Source: Prostheceraeus crozeri
Taxonomy: Eukaryota > Platyhelminthes > Polycladida > Euryleptidae
Assembly (NCBI GenBank): GCA_907163375.1
Contig: CAJQUW010007817.1
Coordinates: forward strand, 124,001 to 188,000
Direction of reading: 5' to 3'
DNA: 64,000 bases
Below, piece after piece: positions 43,562 to 52,374 of this stretch. The notes below the pieces were generated by a model, which searched no databases, had not been told where the DNA came from, and saw nothing but the letters and a program-made list of their open reading frames with translations. Within the stretch, counting starts at the first letter, position 1. Each line of letters starts with the position of its first letter. Both the position numbers and the translations under genes were made by a program.

Positions 43562-44105
43562 TAAGCAAGTGACAAACACCAGATAGCGCAAGATGGCCGC
43601 CATCGCTGACGTCCCCCCCCTCTGGAACGACAGAGTGTCGTGGTGGACTTGGGCGACCGCCAGGATTAGTCTTGAGGCTATAGTGTGTGATGTTTTTCGT
43701 GCAATCTGCTGAATGTTGGGTTGTAAAATGGGCTGTTTCGAGTGGAAGGAGTGGTCGGATGAGAAAACGGAGGCCAGATTCGGATTCAGCGTGAAATTCT
43801 GCATCGGTATGGTGAATTTGAACGCCATCGGAGAGAAAAATTTTCGCTGACGTCCCCCCCCCTCTGGACAGCTCGCTTCGATTTTGGCTTCCAGTGGACG
43901 GATTTAGTCGTGCCATAGCTCGTTTGAAAGCTAAGAGTGAGACAAATTCACTGAAAGAATCGGCTTGTTCCTATCTGTCTTCGTTTAGATGTGAGACGCC
44001 ATTTAAGATTTTGGGACATTGGCGAAAAACGACAGAGTTAGAATTCGGGACGTTTTGGGCTGTAGCTTCAAAACGAAGCATCGGATTGGAAAACGGATTT
44101 CAGAT
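43562..44105 (-). repeat. Dispersed repeat family, copy 2
   Basis: Reverse-complement relative of 30935-31372. It includes AACTCTGTCGTTTTTCGCC and, twice, GCTGACGTCCCCCCCCTCTGG-like GC-rich boxes near 43605 and 43845. It abuts the truncated piggyBac on the left and the R element promoter on the right. Confidence 0.6.
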
Positions 44106-44129
44106 TTGGAATCAGCTTGATGTTATTGT

Positions 44130-44177
44130 CCAATGAGGATCATCATCCAATGAGAATCAAGCATTTCTATATAAATA
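44130..44177 (+). promoter_or_regulatory. Promoter of the leading R gene: two CCAAT boxes and a TATA box
   Basis: CCAAT at 44130-44134 and 44147-44151, TATATAAATA at 44168-44177. The ATG lies about 96 bp after the TATA box. The polymerase promoter at the other end has the same order of elements. Confidence 0.65.
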
Positions 44178-44272
44178 GCGAGCCTTCCACAGTGAGAATC
44201 ATTCCATCGTTGAATCACACGAGTGACGGACGCATATTTTCTTTCTCTATTCTATTCTATTATCCAACTAAA

Positions 44273-45047
44273 ATGGTAAGTCGCTACTTTCATCCCTCTC
44301 CTCCCTTGAACGTAAACTTAATACAATCTTTTCCATTTTCAGGCATCTACTCCATCTGCTACACTAGTAGGACAAAATGGCGGTCAAACGTTACAAGGTT
44401 CGCTACGGTCAGATCATCTACAACTGAGGCCAGTGGAAGAAACAACCAAGGTACATAATCCTACACCGCTACAGCGTAAATTTAAACAAGTCTTGCGTTA
44501 TGATGATCACAGCGTAGTACTCCAAACGGGAATGCTCTCTTCCACAGATGTCAAGATAATGCGCAATCAGTATGGGGACTACATACTGATCCCCGTGAGT
44601 CCGTACATTCGCCACCAACTTGATATTATTGAGGAGTACGTGACATTAAATATGGACATTCCTACTCCTCTTGCTCAAGAGTGGAAGGCTAGAGATGACA
44701 AGGATACTCCCTATAGAAAGATTTGGGATGTTAATCACATTTGCCTACCGGTATCACATTGGTGTACTTACTATAAGAAGGATGTAGATCATTCAATACC
44801 CATCAGATGTGATGAGCTCGGAGAAGGTACTTGGGATATCCTTTTCAAAGTGAATGGGCTATATTATGGTCGACACAAGGATAATAAAATAGCCTCTCTC
44901 TCCATGCATATGGAATCCATCCTATATATTCCAAAACCACCCAACGTGGATGACATAATTGATCAAATCCTTAACAGCAGTGGTACGAAGCGCAAGTCGG
45001 AGAAGAATGCTGCATCAAAACGCAAATCAAAGAAGGAGAATTACTAG
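44273..45047 (+). CDS. Leading R-element gene, unknown function, intron after the ATG
   Basis: Exon 1 contributes only the ATG (44273-44275). A 67-bp intron with GTAAGT and a pyrimidine-rich TTTTCCATTTTCAG end follows. Exon 2 (44343-45047) is open for 234 codons: ASTPSATLVGQNGG, then a globular part (QYGDYILIPVSPYIRHQLD) and a Lys-rich tail (KRKSEKNAASKRKSKK). Without the intron no good ATG precedes the conserved-looking frame. No family recognised; the basic tail suggests nucleic-acid or nuclear association. Intact. Confidence 0.65.
44276..44342 (+). other. Spliceosomal intron directly after the start codon (gene at 44273)
   Basis: ATG|GTAAGT at the 5' side and TTTTCAG|GCATC at the 3' side; 67 bp. 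It is matched in length and position by the first intron of the polymerase gene (60339-60273). Confidence 0.65.
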
Positions 45048-45081
45048 TCCTTTCCTAACTCTACCCTATGACAATTCGCTT

Positions 45082-45207
45082 ATGTGCTTTGAGTGTCGTA
45101 GACGTGGTCTTATTAGATACATTTTACTTCTTCGTTGCCATCATATCATTTGTGTATTTTGTCGTGAAAAGCATCGATGTAATTCTTCATTTTGCAATAT
45201 GTTATAG
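45082..45207 (+). CDS. Small RING-like zinc protein
   Basis: A 41-residue frame starting MCFECRRRGL, with CxxC, then CHHIICVFC and a final Cys pair, a compact C3HC4-like pattern. The same frame is open further upstream to 44959, overlapping the previous gene, so the start is uncertain. A partial RING, or a spliced second exon of the preceding gene, is possible. Confidence 0.4.
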   Translation: MCFECRRRGLIRYILLLRCHHIICVFCREKHRCNSSFCNML

Positions 45208-45258
45208 AACGTTTCCTTAGATATGTAATTTCCGTTTTAGGCTTCTATCATCATTTTT

Positions 45259-45789
45259 ATGGATTGTGAGGGTGAACCTGTACAGGAGCTCAGTGCTATT
45301 GCTATGAACAATTGGACATATCAGATTGTTAGTGTCTATCATCAACATGCCAACTGCGATCCCAATGTTGATCAATGGGCGAGAAAACACATTCATGGAC
45401 TTAATCTGAAATATTTGCAAGACTATGGCTTTTCTTGTGAGAGTGCTCTTCTTATTGACTTTAAACGATGGTTAGCTGCTTTCAATGTTATACGCATCTT
45501 TTGTAATAATCCTGGTAAGGAGAGGAAAGTATTTCCCAATCTAATCATTGATGATATTTTGCTCCCGCCTTGGGATAGTAGAGTGAATCAACATTATCAT
45601 GAAGTCACGAAACGTTTTAAGGATTTGTGTGTTCCTATTTTGTCTATTCGTTGTAGTAGCTACGTTCATAACCAATGCTTCTTTCCTCCTTACCTCAACA
45701 CTGCCAAAGTCCTGTATGGTTATCATTGCTCGCTGTATGATAGTTACCAGCTGTATCTATTTTATCTCTTTCAAACCATTGATTTATAA
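45259..45789 (+). CDS. DEDDh-type exonuclease-like protein
   Basis: Intact 176-residue ORF. FMDCEGEPVQEL at the N-terminus gives the D-x-E of Exo motif I, IRIFCNNPGKERKVF resembles the middle strand, and YHCSLYDSYQLY near the C-terminus matches the H-x4-D of motif III. That is the layout of 3'-5' DEDDh (DnaQ-like) nucleases. The middle Asp is not certain, so activity cannot be assumed. A DNA-repair or proofreading role is inference. Confidence 0.55.
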   Translation: MDCEGEPVQELSAIAMNNWTYQIVSVYHQHANCDPNVDQWARKHIHGLNLKYLQDYGFSCESALLIDFKRWLAAFNVIRIFCNNPGKERKVFPNLIIDDILLPPWDSRVNQHYHEVTKRFKDLCVPILSIRCSSYVHNQCFFPPYLNTAKVLYGYHCSLYDSYQLYLFYLFQTIDL

Positions 45790-45867
45790 TGCATGCTTGT
45801 TACCGTTATTCAATAAATGTTACTATGAGAAGAGTTGTTGTTTTCATGCAATGGATGGGTTAGATAA

Positions 45868-46287
45868 ATGGCGATCATGTCTTTCTCAAACGACTGCGGA
45901 ACATTACATTTTCATAGGCAAAGTTTAAAAGGAGCTGTTCAAGATCATGTGATAAAATTTCATAAAGATGAGACCGACATCGAAACAGTGGTCGATGATG
46001 CTAGCACTCTATTTCTAGAGTTAATGAATACATTCTCTGATAGCACTATCATGGCGCGATATGTTGCGGAAATTAAGTTTAGTCATTTTGGAAAGGAAGA
46101 GGTGGAAAGTCGCTCTTTCCATTTTGCTTCTTATTCAATGGAAGTGGTAGATCATCCCCAAGAATTTTTTAAAAGACATATGATAAAAATTGCTGAACGT
46201 CTTAACGCATTTAACCATCATGGTAGCAGTCTAGTGATTGAAGCGATTTCAGATATTCACATTCAACTTTCCATAAAGAAAAATTGA
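45868..46287 (+). CDS. Stand-alone paralogue of the polymerase N-terminal domain
   Basis: Intact 139-residue ORF. AEIKFSHFGKEEVESRSFHF ... SMEVVDHPQEFFKRHMIKI ... AFNHHGSSLVIEAISDIHI follows the same pattern as polymerase residues 80-158 (KIKYVK...IERLEFHI...VVDYESWINFHI...FNERDSGLIFDGIES). The N-terminal domain of Polinton polymerases is shared by other Polinton proteins of unknown role. The Met at 45877 is an alternative start. Confidence 0.55.
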   Translation: MAIMSFSNDCGTLHFHRQSLKGAVQDHVIKFHKDETDIETVVDDASTLFLELMNTFSDSTIMARYVAEIKFSHFGKEEVESRSFHFASYSMEVVDHPQEFFKRHMIKIAERLNAFNHHGSSLVIEAISDIHIQLSIKKN

Positions 46288-46616
46288 AAATGCAGTGGTA
46301 CTTGATTGTAGCACAACTGGTTATCGAGCTATGTCTGCTCACTCTCGAAGTATATTCCTTCTGTACATGTGTCTATTATTTAGAAAAGGCTAGCAAATTC
46401 ATATCTTCAAAAAGCTATGCCATGGACGTTACCAGTAACGGTGAAACTATGTGTTGTGATGTATGTAAGCGAAAGGATGGAAATGAAAAGCGCATCTTCA
46501 AGAGATGTAAGCATGCTTTTTGTCAACGCTGTTTCATACGTAATTGCATTCAACTTTGCAAATGTAACCACTGTGATATTGCTCATTTCGAGTGTCACTT
46601 ATGCCGCAATAGTTAG
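46284..46616 (+). CDS. RING-finger protein with N-terminal membrane segment
   Basis: Intact 110-residue ORF starting MKMQWYLIVAQLVIEL, with a hydrophobic N-terminal segment that could be a signal anchor. The second half has CCDVCKRKDG, then CKHAFCQRC and CNHC...CHLC, a C3HC4 RING arrangement. RING proteins are usually ubiquitin ligases; in large DNA viruses membrane RING proteins often act on host proteins. That role here is inference. It overlaps the preceding gene by 4 bp. Confidence 0.65.
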   Translation: MKMQWYLIVAQLVIELCLLTLEVYSFCTCVYYLEKASKFISSKSYAMDVTSNGETMCCDVCKRKDGNEKRIFKRCKHAFCQRCFIRNCIQLCKCNHCDIAHFECHLCRNS

Positions 46617-46667
46617 TACCTATGCAAATGTGGTAAAGATAGGTTTTAGCAAAGACTAACACGGAAA

Positions 46668-47018
46668 ATGGCGAAACGTAAAAGTCAAAAGTCTTCAAAG
46701 TTTTCTTCAGCTATTCAAGCTCTCTGACGAATGAAAGCAAATCAGCGATACAATGCTATACGACATGCTAACGATAAATTCATTTGTGAAATTATTTCTC
46801 ATGTGAGGAAGTTGAGGACGAAGAAATTAGCGCCAAAACAACGAAAGTTACTGAAGCGATATGCTACGAAATTGCGTTTCATCTCCAATCCTAAAGTCAC
46901 CCTTCAAAGAAAGAGGAAAACTCTAACACAAAAGGGCGGTTTCCTTTCAGCAATACTTCCAATGATAGCTCCTGCCGTGGGCAACCTATTGGGTAATATC
47001 TTTGGCTCTAAGCGTTAA
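46668..47018 (+). pseudogene. Conserved Polinton GGFL protein (putative membrane-active virion protein)
   Basis: A 116-codon frame starting MAKRKSQKSSKFSS with one in-frame TGA at 46725-46727. The middle is basic (KKLAPKQRKLLKRYATKLR). The end is QKGGFLSAILPMIAPAVGNL, a Gly-Gly followed by a hydrophobic amphipathic helix. This type of short protein, with 'KRK..L.QKGGFL', recurs just upstream of the ATPase in Polintons. Gly-Gly could be a site for the element protease (inference). Confidence 0.65.
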
Positions 47019-47049
47019 TTATGCAAATGTTGAATCTCAAAGTAATAAA

Positions 47050-47667
47050 ATGGATTTCAGACTTCAATGTGATAAAGTTCTGACTGTATCAGGTCCATCT
47101 CATGCAGGTAAAACTGTTTTCACGCTGAATTTATTGGATAAAAGAAGGGAGTTGTTTAAGGAACCTATCAATCGAGTGATTTGGTGTTATGGTATTTATC
47201 AACCGTCGCTGTTTCAGGAATTGCAAAGTCGCAACTTTATTTGACATGAAGGAATTATTCCAGTGGATAAACTTCAGTCTAATGATGTTGTTGTATTGGA
47301 TGATTTATTAAAACAAAGTAAGAATTCAAAAGATGTTACAGATATGTTCACTCGCGCAGCACACCATAAAAGGTGCTTTATCATCTATATCACACAAAAT
47401 TTGTTTCCTGATGGAAAAGAAGCTCGTACACGAAACCTGAATACACACTATTATGCTATTTTCAAGAATCCGCGAGATAAAAGTCAATTTGAAATTTTAG
47501 CGCGACAAGTTGCACCCAGAGGATCAAAAGCCTTAATTGAAATTTTTCAAGCAGCTACTGAAAAACCACACGGTTACTTATTCATTGACTTTACGCAAGA
47601 GTGTCCGGAAGAATTTAGATTTCGAAGTGATATTTTGAAAACTCCCATGATTATCTACAAACTATGA
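47050..47667 (+). pseudogene. FtsK/HerA-type packaging ATPase
   Basis: Starts MDFRLQCDKVL. Walker A is SGPSHAGKTVF (residues about 17-26), Walker B VVVLDDLLKQS, and a sensor-like YITQNLF follows, as in adenovirus/Polinton genome-packaging ATPases. One in-frame TGA lies at 47242-47244, right after NFI. The rest is intact to 47667. Met at 47050 is chosen because the longer frame from 47002 overlaps the preceding gene. The stop overlaps the next start by 4 bp. Confidence 0.9.
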
Positions 47668-48296
47668 GTTCTTATTCTCGCATGATTGTTATTCCTCAGG
47701 ATGAATATGTACAATTGACTGCCATGCAGCAAGTAAAGCAACCTCCACATCGTGCTGTATTATTACAATCGGAAACTGTTGAGCAATTGAAAAACTTGAA
47801 GAATAAGATGCGTTACTCTGTATCGACTGCTACACCTTTAGCATCTCGCGCACATGCCATATCTCTTTTCAATAGTATTGAACCCCATCTCAATGTAAAT
47901 GATAGAGGAGAAATCATTACAGATGAAAATAAAGTGATTGATGCTTCACGTTATGAAGACTTGATTCAGTATGCAACACGTAGAAAGCGCCGTCAGGGCT
48001 ATGTTCCACCTGGTTGGACAGACTTTCTTAAACTATTGAAAAAGCATAATGTGCCAAAATTTGCTTTAAATAATGAGACATTGAAAGAACTTGATTCAGC
48101 AGTGGCTACTGCTCCAATGCTTCAGACGATGAAAATGCCAACAAATTGGTTTAAGTCGTCACCTGCTACATCCCCTCCCACACTCACTAAGCAAACAAGA
48201 GGAAGAACTCGACGTAGATCTACATCACCGCTAAAACTAGTAAAAGGAAAACGTAAAACAGCTCCTCCCAGGAAATACATGTTCTCAGACTATTAA
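47664..48296 (+). CDS. Conserved Polinton protein of unknown function
   Basis: Intact 210-residue ORF. MIVIPQDEYVQLTAMQQVKQ, AVLLQSETVEQLKNLKNKMR and YEDLIQYATRRKRRQ are hallmarks of a family that recurs next to the ATPase in animal Polintons. The C-terminus is basic and Ser/Thr/Pro-rich (RGRTRRRSTSPLK). Probably a virion or packaging factor (inference from neighbours). Confidence 0.7.
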   Translation: MSSYSRMIVIPQDEYVQLTAMQQVKQPPHRAVLLQSETVEQLKNLKNKMRYSVSTATPLASRAHAISLFNSIEPHLNVNDRGEIITDENKVIDASRYEDLIQYATRRKRRQGYVPPGWTDFLKLLKKHNVPKFALNNETLKELDSAVATAPMLQTMKMPTNWFKSSPATSPPTLTKQTRGRTRRRSTSPLKLVKGKRKTAPPRKYMFSDY

Positions 48297-48297
48297 T

Positions 48298-48513
48298 ATG
48301 AAGCAGATGTGTTGCTTACCATGTAATGAGCCGCCAGAGGTGAATGTCGTTGTCACTTGCACTTCCTGCGCCAGCTCTCATAATGAAACCCCTAAGCAAT
48401 GTGAACACGATCGCAAAACCGCTAAAGCTAAATGCTGCAGTTGTTGTAAATGTAGAAAGGCAAGAAAACAAAAAGATGAGAAGGAGGAAAAAGAGTCAGT
48501 CGTCATCGACTGA
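48298..48513 (+). CDS. Small cysteine-rich protein
   Basis: Intact 71-residue ORF starting MKQMCCLPCNEPP. About a dozen Cys, including CTSCASSHN and CCSCCKC, then a charged tail. Its 3' end overlaps the integrase start in another frame. Metal binding is likely; no family recognised. Confidence 0.45.
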   Translation: MKQMCCLPCNEPPEVNVVVTCTSCASSHNETPKQCEHDRKTAKAKCCSCCKCRKARKQKDEKEEKESVVID

Positions 48514-49564
48514 ACGTTTGAAGTCAATCTATTATGATGTAAAACATCCGGCAGGATTTGCATCTATCAAGAAATTATCAAAAGCGAGTGGTCTTCCACA
48601 ATCACAAGTGAAATGATGGTTAAAGGGTCAGGCTACCTATACACTCCACAAACAAGCGAAAAAGAAGTACCGCACCCGTCATTATATTGTTCATGACATC
48701 GATGAACAGTGGCAAGCAGATTTGTGCGATGTCGCCTCCATTTCAAAACATAACTCGGGCAATAATTTTATTTTAACCGTCATTGGTATTTTCTCACGTT
48801 ATGCGTGGGCTCAACCTTTAAAAACTAAAGAAGGGAAAGGAGTAGCAAAAGCATTCCAAACAATTTTTCGAGAAGGTCGGATTCCAAAAAGAATTCAGAG
48901 TGATCAAGGAAAAGAGTTTGAAAATCAGCATGTGCGAAGATTATTTGAGAGGCATGACATTGAGTTGTTTAGTGTAAAGAGTGCTTATAAAGCTGCACTC
49001 GTTGAACGTTTTAATCGCACATTAAAAAATCGCTTGTGGCGACATTTTACTGCCAACTTGACACAAAATTGGACAAAGGTTCTACAAGATACACTCCATG
49101 CCTACAATCACTCTATCCATCGTTCTATTGGACTCAGACCAGTAGATGTAAATGCTGACAATGTAGATAAAGTGCGCGAATCATTCCAACGTAAACGCAC
49201 TCATGTGAAAAGTGATGTGAAAATTGCCGATAAAGTTCGTATCTCAAAAGTGAAAAGTGTTTTTGCTAAAGGGTACCTTCCGAATTGGACAGAGGAGGTA
49301 TTTACAGTATCAAGGATTAATCAAAAAGACTCTCCGACCACCTACAAGTTGAAAGATTACGATAATGAAGAAATTGAGGGTAGCTTTTACCGCGATGAGA
49401 TTGAGGTAGTCACTGAAAGTGAAACATATTTGGTAGAGAAAGTCATTCGATGTAAAAAACGGCAAGGTGAGGAATGGTGTCTTGTTAAATGGACTGGTTA
49501 TCCTTCAAGTATGAACTCTTGGATGCATCGTGCCGACATCTTTCATCTAAGTGATCGACAGTGA
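48476..49564 (+). pseudogene. Retroviral-type integrase with C-terminal chromodomain
   Basis: A 363-codon frame. Starts MRRRKKSQSSSTERLK; an HTH-like GFASIKKLSKASGLPQSQVK segment is followed by a TGA at 48614-48616. The rve core follows: EQWQADLCDV (Asp), QSDQGKEFENQ (Asp) and VERFNRTLKN (Glu, about 33 residues on). The C-terminus has YLVEKVIRCKKRQGEEWCLV and KWTGYPSSMNSW, a chromodomain that could target histone marks. Only the one stop breaks it. The ORF from 48722 alone is an artefact of that stop. Confidence 0.9.
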
Positions 49565-49605
49565 TTCATGCAAAGTTGTAACTAACAATGTTTAGGGTTT
49601 GAGCT

Positions 49606-50061
49606 ATGAATCCAACTACCTCATTTTATTCACGACCCTCCTATGTAAGTGGTGGAGGACAAATTTACATCGGCGCTCGCCGCCAACGTGGAGGTAGCAT
49701 ACTTGGTGCACTGAAATCTGTTGTAGCACCTCTCATATCCAATGTCGGTAGATCTTTAAAACGAAATGTTTTAGGTAATGCCGTTGGCTTTGCTGGTGAT
49801 GTTGCTAGTGATCTTTCCAGAGGTAGAAGTTTTAAGAGCAGTTTGTTGAATCGTGGGAAGGAACGCGGTTTAAAAACATTGAAGCAGACCTTTGCTGGTG
49901 TTACTCAAGGAAAGAAATCACCTAAACGAATGAATAAAGGAAGGAGGAAACATCGCGGAGCTGGTAAGGTGCGATCTTCAGTCAAAAGGCATTCACGCAA
50001 ACGTCGTAGAGGCTCTAATCATTCATCAGGCGCTAAACGACGACGCTGCTATAACTTCTAA
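49606..50061 (+). CDS. Basic minor virion protein upstream of the capsid gene
   Basis: Intact 151-residue ORF. After YVSGGGQIYIGARRQ comes GGSILGALKSVVAPLISNVG, an amphipathic hydrophobic segment, then NAVGFAGDVASDLSRGR and a very basic C-terminal 60 residues ending AKRRRCYNF. Similar proteins precede capsid genes in Polintons and adintoviruses and may combine membrane-active and DNA-condensing parts, like adenovirus pVI and pVII/X. Gly-Gly sites could be protease targets. Start and stop sit 2 bp from the capsid gene. Confidence 0.65.
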   Translation: MNPTTSFYSRPSYVSGGGQIYIGARRQRGGSILGALKSVVAPLISNVGRSLKRNVLGNAVGFAGDVASDLSRGRSFKSSLLNRGKERGLKTLKQTFAGVTQGKKSPKRMNKGRRKHRGAGKVRSSVKRHSRKRRRGSNHSSGAKRRRCYNF

Positions 50062-50063
50062 TC

Positions 50064-51341
50064 ATGGAGTGTAAAACTTCCGGTTTTTGTTTGTTCGATC
50101 AACAAGCCATACAGACAGATATTCTTAGTTCAAGTATTGTAGATTATCATCCTCGAACAGCTGAGAATGCTGGCCCCATTGAATTTGTTATTCCTGGTGG
50201 TAGTGATGACTACATAGATTTGAGTTATGCGATGCTTGATTTGAGGTTTAGAATTCAGCAAGCAGATGGAACTGCTATTGATGATGCACATAAAGTTGGA
50301 CTGAACAATTTACCATTGACTACATTACTTCGCGATGTTTCTCTAACGATTGGATAGCAGCAGGTAGAAGGTAGTCAAAGCGATTATCCCTATAAATCAT
50401 ATTTCAATCATGTATCACAGTTTCATCCAGCAGCACAAAAAAGTCATATGGAAGCCATGGGATGGTACAGAGATGAAGCAGGAAAATTTGATGTTGAAAC
50501 AAACAGTGGCTTTGTAAAGCGATCTGCTATGATTAAAGATAGTAAAGTATGTCAGCTATATGGTCCGCTGAATTTAGACTTCTTTAGACAGTCAAAGTTT
50601 TTACTCTGTAATACCAGCATGCGACTCAAGCTGACATTGAATAAGCCTGAATTTGCGCTGAATGCATTTGCTAAAGTTGACAATTTTAGAATTCATGTGG
50701 AAGATATTGCACTTTACATTCGTCGAGTAGTACCGAATCCAAGTGTCATTAGAGGGCATGCTGAAGGCCTTAACCGCCAAAATGCCATTTACCCCGTTCA
50801 GCATACAAAGCTTCTCACCTTTACAATTCCGAAAGATCAAAAGAGTTTCATGAAAGATGGCCTCTTTCCATCGGAAGCACCGAAGCTCCTCATGGTGGCA
50901 ATGGTTGAAAATGATGCATTTAATGGTAATATAAAGAAGAATCCTTTCAATTTTAAACACAATCAGTTAAGTGAAATTGCTTTACGTGTAAATGGTGTGA
51001 GTCATCCTGGTCCACCCTACAAACCAGATTTTGCTTCGGATCAATTTATGCGCAGTTATGTTGATTTTATGGATGTCTTTGGCTTTTACAATACGGATGA
51101 CATCAACGGACTGACTATGAAAGAGTTTAAGAGTGGATATACTATTTATGCATTTGATTTGACTGCTGACAGCGATATTAGTGCACCCTATCGTCAAGCG
51201 AACGTGCCTCATAATATTCGTTTGGATTTGACGTTCAAAAGAACACTACCTGAGACGATCAATGTATTAATTTATGCAGTCTTCGATTCAAATATTGAAA
51301 TTACAAAGTATCGTGACTTGATTCTTCAGTATAATCGTTAA
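50064..51341 (+). pseudogene. Major capsid protein (Polinton double-jelly-roll; F54H12.2-like)
   Basis: A 426-codon frame starting MECKTSGFCLFD. IEFVIPGGSDDYIDLSYAML, NLPLTTLLRDVSLTIG, YPYKSYFNHVSQFHPAAQKS and DLTFKRTLPETINVLIYAVF are typical of the protein annotated in nematode genomes as F54H12.2, recognised as the Polinton capsid protein. One in-frame TAG at 50355-50357 (a CAG-like context: GG-TAG-CAG-CAG) is the only defect. The stop overlaps the protease start as TAATG. Confidence 0.9.
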
Positions 51342-51802
51342 TGAGTTGGTTGACTGCTGACGATATTAAGACTAAAGTGCAGCGTAATGCAGACGAAGCG
51401 ACGTTGAAAGCTTTCGATAATGTCTATTCACTCGATACCTTACCACCTGCAGTAAATCACTATCCCATCTTTATTGTGCTAAACACTCATTCGCAGAATT
51501 TAGGCGGTGAGCATTGAAAAGCGATCTTTATTGGAGAAGACCGACGTGGTGAACTATTTGACTCTCTTGCTCAACCTCCAAATATACCAACACAGCAGTG
51601 GTTGAGAAAACATACGCGTCAATATCAGCGAAATGAACGCATACTACAACATCCACTTTCATCAACGTGTGGTGCTTTTGTACTGTACTTCATCTTAAAA
51701 CGTTTACATGTATCTCGATTTGCATCTATTATTCAAAACTTTTCATGTAATCCATCCTCTAATGAAAAAATGATTTGTAAGTTCTATCATGATTTGAAAT
51801 AA
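51341..51802 (+). pseudogene. Adenain-like cysteine protease (R)
   Basis: A 153-codon frame starting MSWLTADDIKTKV. LGGEH (His) is followed at once by TGA (51515-51517), where related proteases have Trp. RGELFDSLAQPP (Asp) and LSSTCGAFVLYF (Cys) follow. It matures virion proteins. Only the single stop interrupts it. The start overlaps the capsid stop. Confidence 0.85.
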
Positions 51803-51832
51803 AAACATCATGTTGGAAAAATTGTTTTTTAT
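51797..51832. terminator. Shared polyadenylation region of two converging transcripts
   Basis: AATAAA overlaps the protease stop on the plus strand (about 51798), and AATAAA on the minus strand lies in TTTTTTATTTTAC at about 51826. The 41-bp gap between stop codons serves both directions. Confidence 0.6.
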
Positions 51833-51843
51833 TTTACAATCCG

Positions 51844-52374
51844 CTAGGTACGTACATACTCAATGAGATAGTCTAGGATCACATTTGCTTGTACATGAGA
51901 TTTTAGTCCAGTAATGATCACTTTACTATTATGAAAGATTGCCACATGCACAGGTAACCAACAACTAATGAGAGCTGCAGGAAAAAGTTCGGGTTCATAA
52001 CACAAATTGTTATTGCTGGTACGAATCTTCAAAAATGATAGACTGTCACTCAATTGAGTAGAGATCACCATATTGTCCACAGTCAGATTCGACATCACAC
52101 ACCTCTCCCTCTTCCATATCCGACGTAGTAGTCTTTGTAGCTCTAAGCGCATTGACTGCGCCGATAAATGAGAAAGGGCGCCGAGAATCTGTACAGTCCC
52201 ATTTGGGAAGAGTTGAAGATTCCGTGAATTGTTCATCTTCACCACTAACATTTGAGGTCGGCCCGGGTAATACTTGCTGTTTGGAAGGTGTTTGTGCAAT
52301 GTTGTGAGATCGATTTTGGTGTAGAGTCTGAAGCGACGGAGAATGTTGACGATGGTGTAGCGATGGCGCTTCAT
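51844..52374 (-). CDS. TATA-binding-protein-like (TBP-fold) protein
   Basis: Intact 176-residue ORF from MKRHRYTIVNILRRF, about the length of a TBP core. Repeat 1 (residues about 5-88) has IVNILRRFRLYTKIDLTTLH, PNSKYYPGRPQMLVVKM, and LQLFPNGTVQILGALS. Repeat 2 (about 95-174) has LTVDNMVISTQLSDSLSF, CYEPELFPAALI and FHNSKVIITGLKSHVQANV. The order and spacing copy the two saddle repeats of TBP, including the YEPELFP and the SGKVVxTGxKS-type strands. TBP binds TATA DNA and recruits RNA polymerase; the element's own promoters have TATA boxes. The upstream part of the ORF (to 52518) overlaps the neighbouring gene and is left out. Confidence 0.75.
   Translation of the reverse strand: MKRHRYTIVNILRRFRLYTKIDLTTLHKHLPNSKYYPGRPQMLVVKMNNSRNLQLFPNGTVQILGALSHLSAQSMRLELQRLLRRIWKRERCVMSNLTVDNMVISTQLSDSLSFLKIRTSNNNLCYEPELFPAALISCWLPVHVAIFHNSKVIITGLKSHVQANVILDYLIEYVRT

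Noticed and set aside
43515-43916. Minus-strand ORF of 133 codons
   Set aside because: Spans the junction of the truncated piggyBac and a dispersed repeat; the same repeat in copy 1 is not open in that frame.
46725-51517. Recoding of TGA as a sense codon in the R element
   Set aside because: TAG and TAA stops and true frameshifts also occur in the same element, and most genes use ordinary stops, so decay is the simpler explanation.
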